The notes under the pieces were generated by a model. That model ran no database searches. It had not been told where the DNA came from and saw nothing but the letters and a program-made list of their open reading frames with translations. Shown here piece after piece: positions 39,957 through 40,096 of a stretch of 40,096 bases of DNA. This DNA comes from Treponema sp. Its GTDB lineage: Bacteria; Spirochaetota; Spirochaetia; Treponematales; Breznakiellaceae. The translations under genes and the position numbers were made by a program. Position 1 is the first letter of the stretch, and every line of letters begins with the position of its first letter. The stretch is taken from the NCBI GenBank assembly GCA_031267675.1, contig JAIRYT010000013.1:1-40096 (forward strand), read 5' to 3'.

Positions 39957-40096
39957 GCCCGCCATCCGTGGCGGGCGCTTCGTAGCAGATTTTTACATCG
40001 CATAACAGGACTGTATATGCTCCGCTCCCTTCGGTCGCTCCGGGGTTCCAGTCGCCTAGGTCGCTGCGCTCCCACGGCTCCTTCCACCCACATTTT
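39957..40096 (-). repeat. GC-rich repeat, copy B (minus orientation, cut by window end)
   Basis: Inverted counterpart of 39345-39504: AAAATGTGGGTG at the window edge, then the same block order. It ends in a perfect 8-bp hairpin GCCCGCCA / TGGCGGGC (39957-39976) followed on the minus strand by ATTTTTC, so it may also terminate transcription running leftward. Confidence 0.75.

Noticed and set aside
39445-40020. Integron attC sites suggested by CCTGTTATGCG words in both right-end repeats
   Set aside because: The word departs from GTTRRRY at one position, each repeat has only one such site, no matching L and R boxes are found within 150 bp, and the two copies are inverted rather than tandem.
39698-40093. 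131-codon minus-strand frame over the AT-rich end
   Set aside because: A Phe/Leu/Tyr-rich translation of A-runs with no ribosome site, running through repeat copy B; a compositional shadow.
1-40096. CRISPR arrays, rRNA genes, complete insertion sequences
   Set aside because: No regularly spaced repeats, no rRNA sequence and no transposase frame were seen anywhere in the window.

Overview
The window looks like chromosomal DNA of a treponeme (Spirochaetota), probably a roughly 50% GC type like those from termite guts. This rests on the gene families and their composition: a trypanosome-type Gly/Lys phosphofructokinase, HDOD signalling, relaxed lipoboxes and AddAB-type helicase-nucleases. No rRNA or marker gene is present to fix the species. 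Most genes are GC-rich housekeeping or surface genes. Low-GC, poorly conserved accessory patches lie at about 25,850-27,410 and 37,660-40,096.

Layout. 1-345: the end of one unknown gene and a small coupled one. 9,588 down to 377 (minus): an overlapping operon of a DUF4230 protein, AddB-like nuclease, AddA helicase-nuclease, ProA and ProB, i.e. DNA break processing plus the first steps of proline synthesis. 9,730-15,704 (plus): a tripartite efflux operon of TolC-like channel, short lipoprotein adaptor, HAE1-type RND pump and a small PII-like companion. 15,842-17,200: phosphofructokinase. 19,975 down to 17,172 (minus): an HDOD signalling protein and a LarA-like nickel-pincer enzyme. 20,106-22,885: a membrane alpha/beta-hydrolase that has lost its triad, a Nif3-family protein and LspA. 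24,533 down to 22,902: an unrecognised 543-residue protein.

24,747-27,410 is accessory: tRNA-Ala(GGC), the stump of a tyrosine integrase, a BrnT/BrnA toxin-antitoxin pair, a zinc-ribbon membrane protein and a truncated secreted protein. 30,183 down to 27,508 carries threonine aldolase, an M24 peptidase and a small protein. MgtE (30,336-31,679) ends inside a 25-bp direct repeat that recurs at the 3' end of tRNA-Val(GAC). Between the two copies sits a 0.66-kb mini-island holding an intact HigA-like antitoxin and an internally deleted HigB-like toxin. After that come a class V aminotransferase with a TagD-like cytidylyltransferase, a lipoprotein sugar-binding protein, a Cof-type phosphatase, MTA phosphorylase, two AT-rich surface or membrane genes, and an inverted pair of about 140-bp repeats at the right end.

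Two patterns run through the whole window. First, many genes have no Shine-Dalgarno sequence. Instead a TTGACA/TTGAAA-N17-TATACT-like promoter ends 5-9 nt before the start codon, which predicts leaderless mRNAs for about eleven genes. Second, a dispersed palindromic repeat with GGATTGACCT / AGGTCAATCC arms sits directly at the 3' ends of at least four genes and supplies one gene's stop codon.
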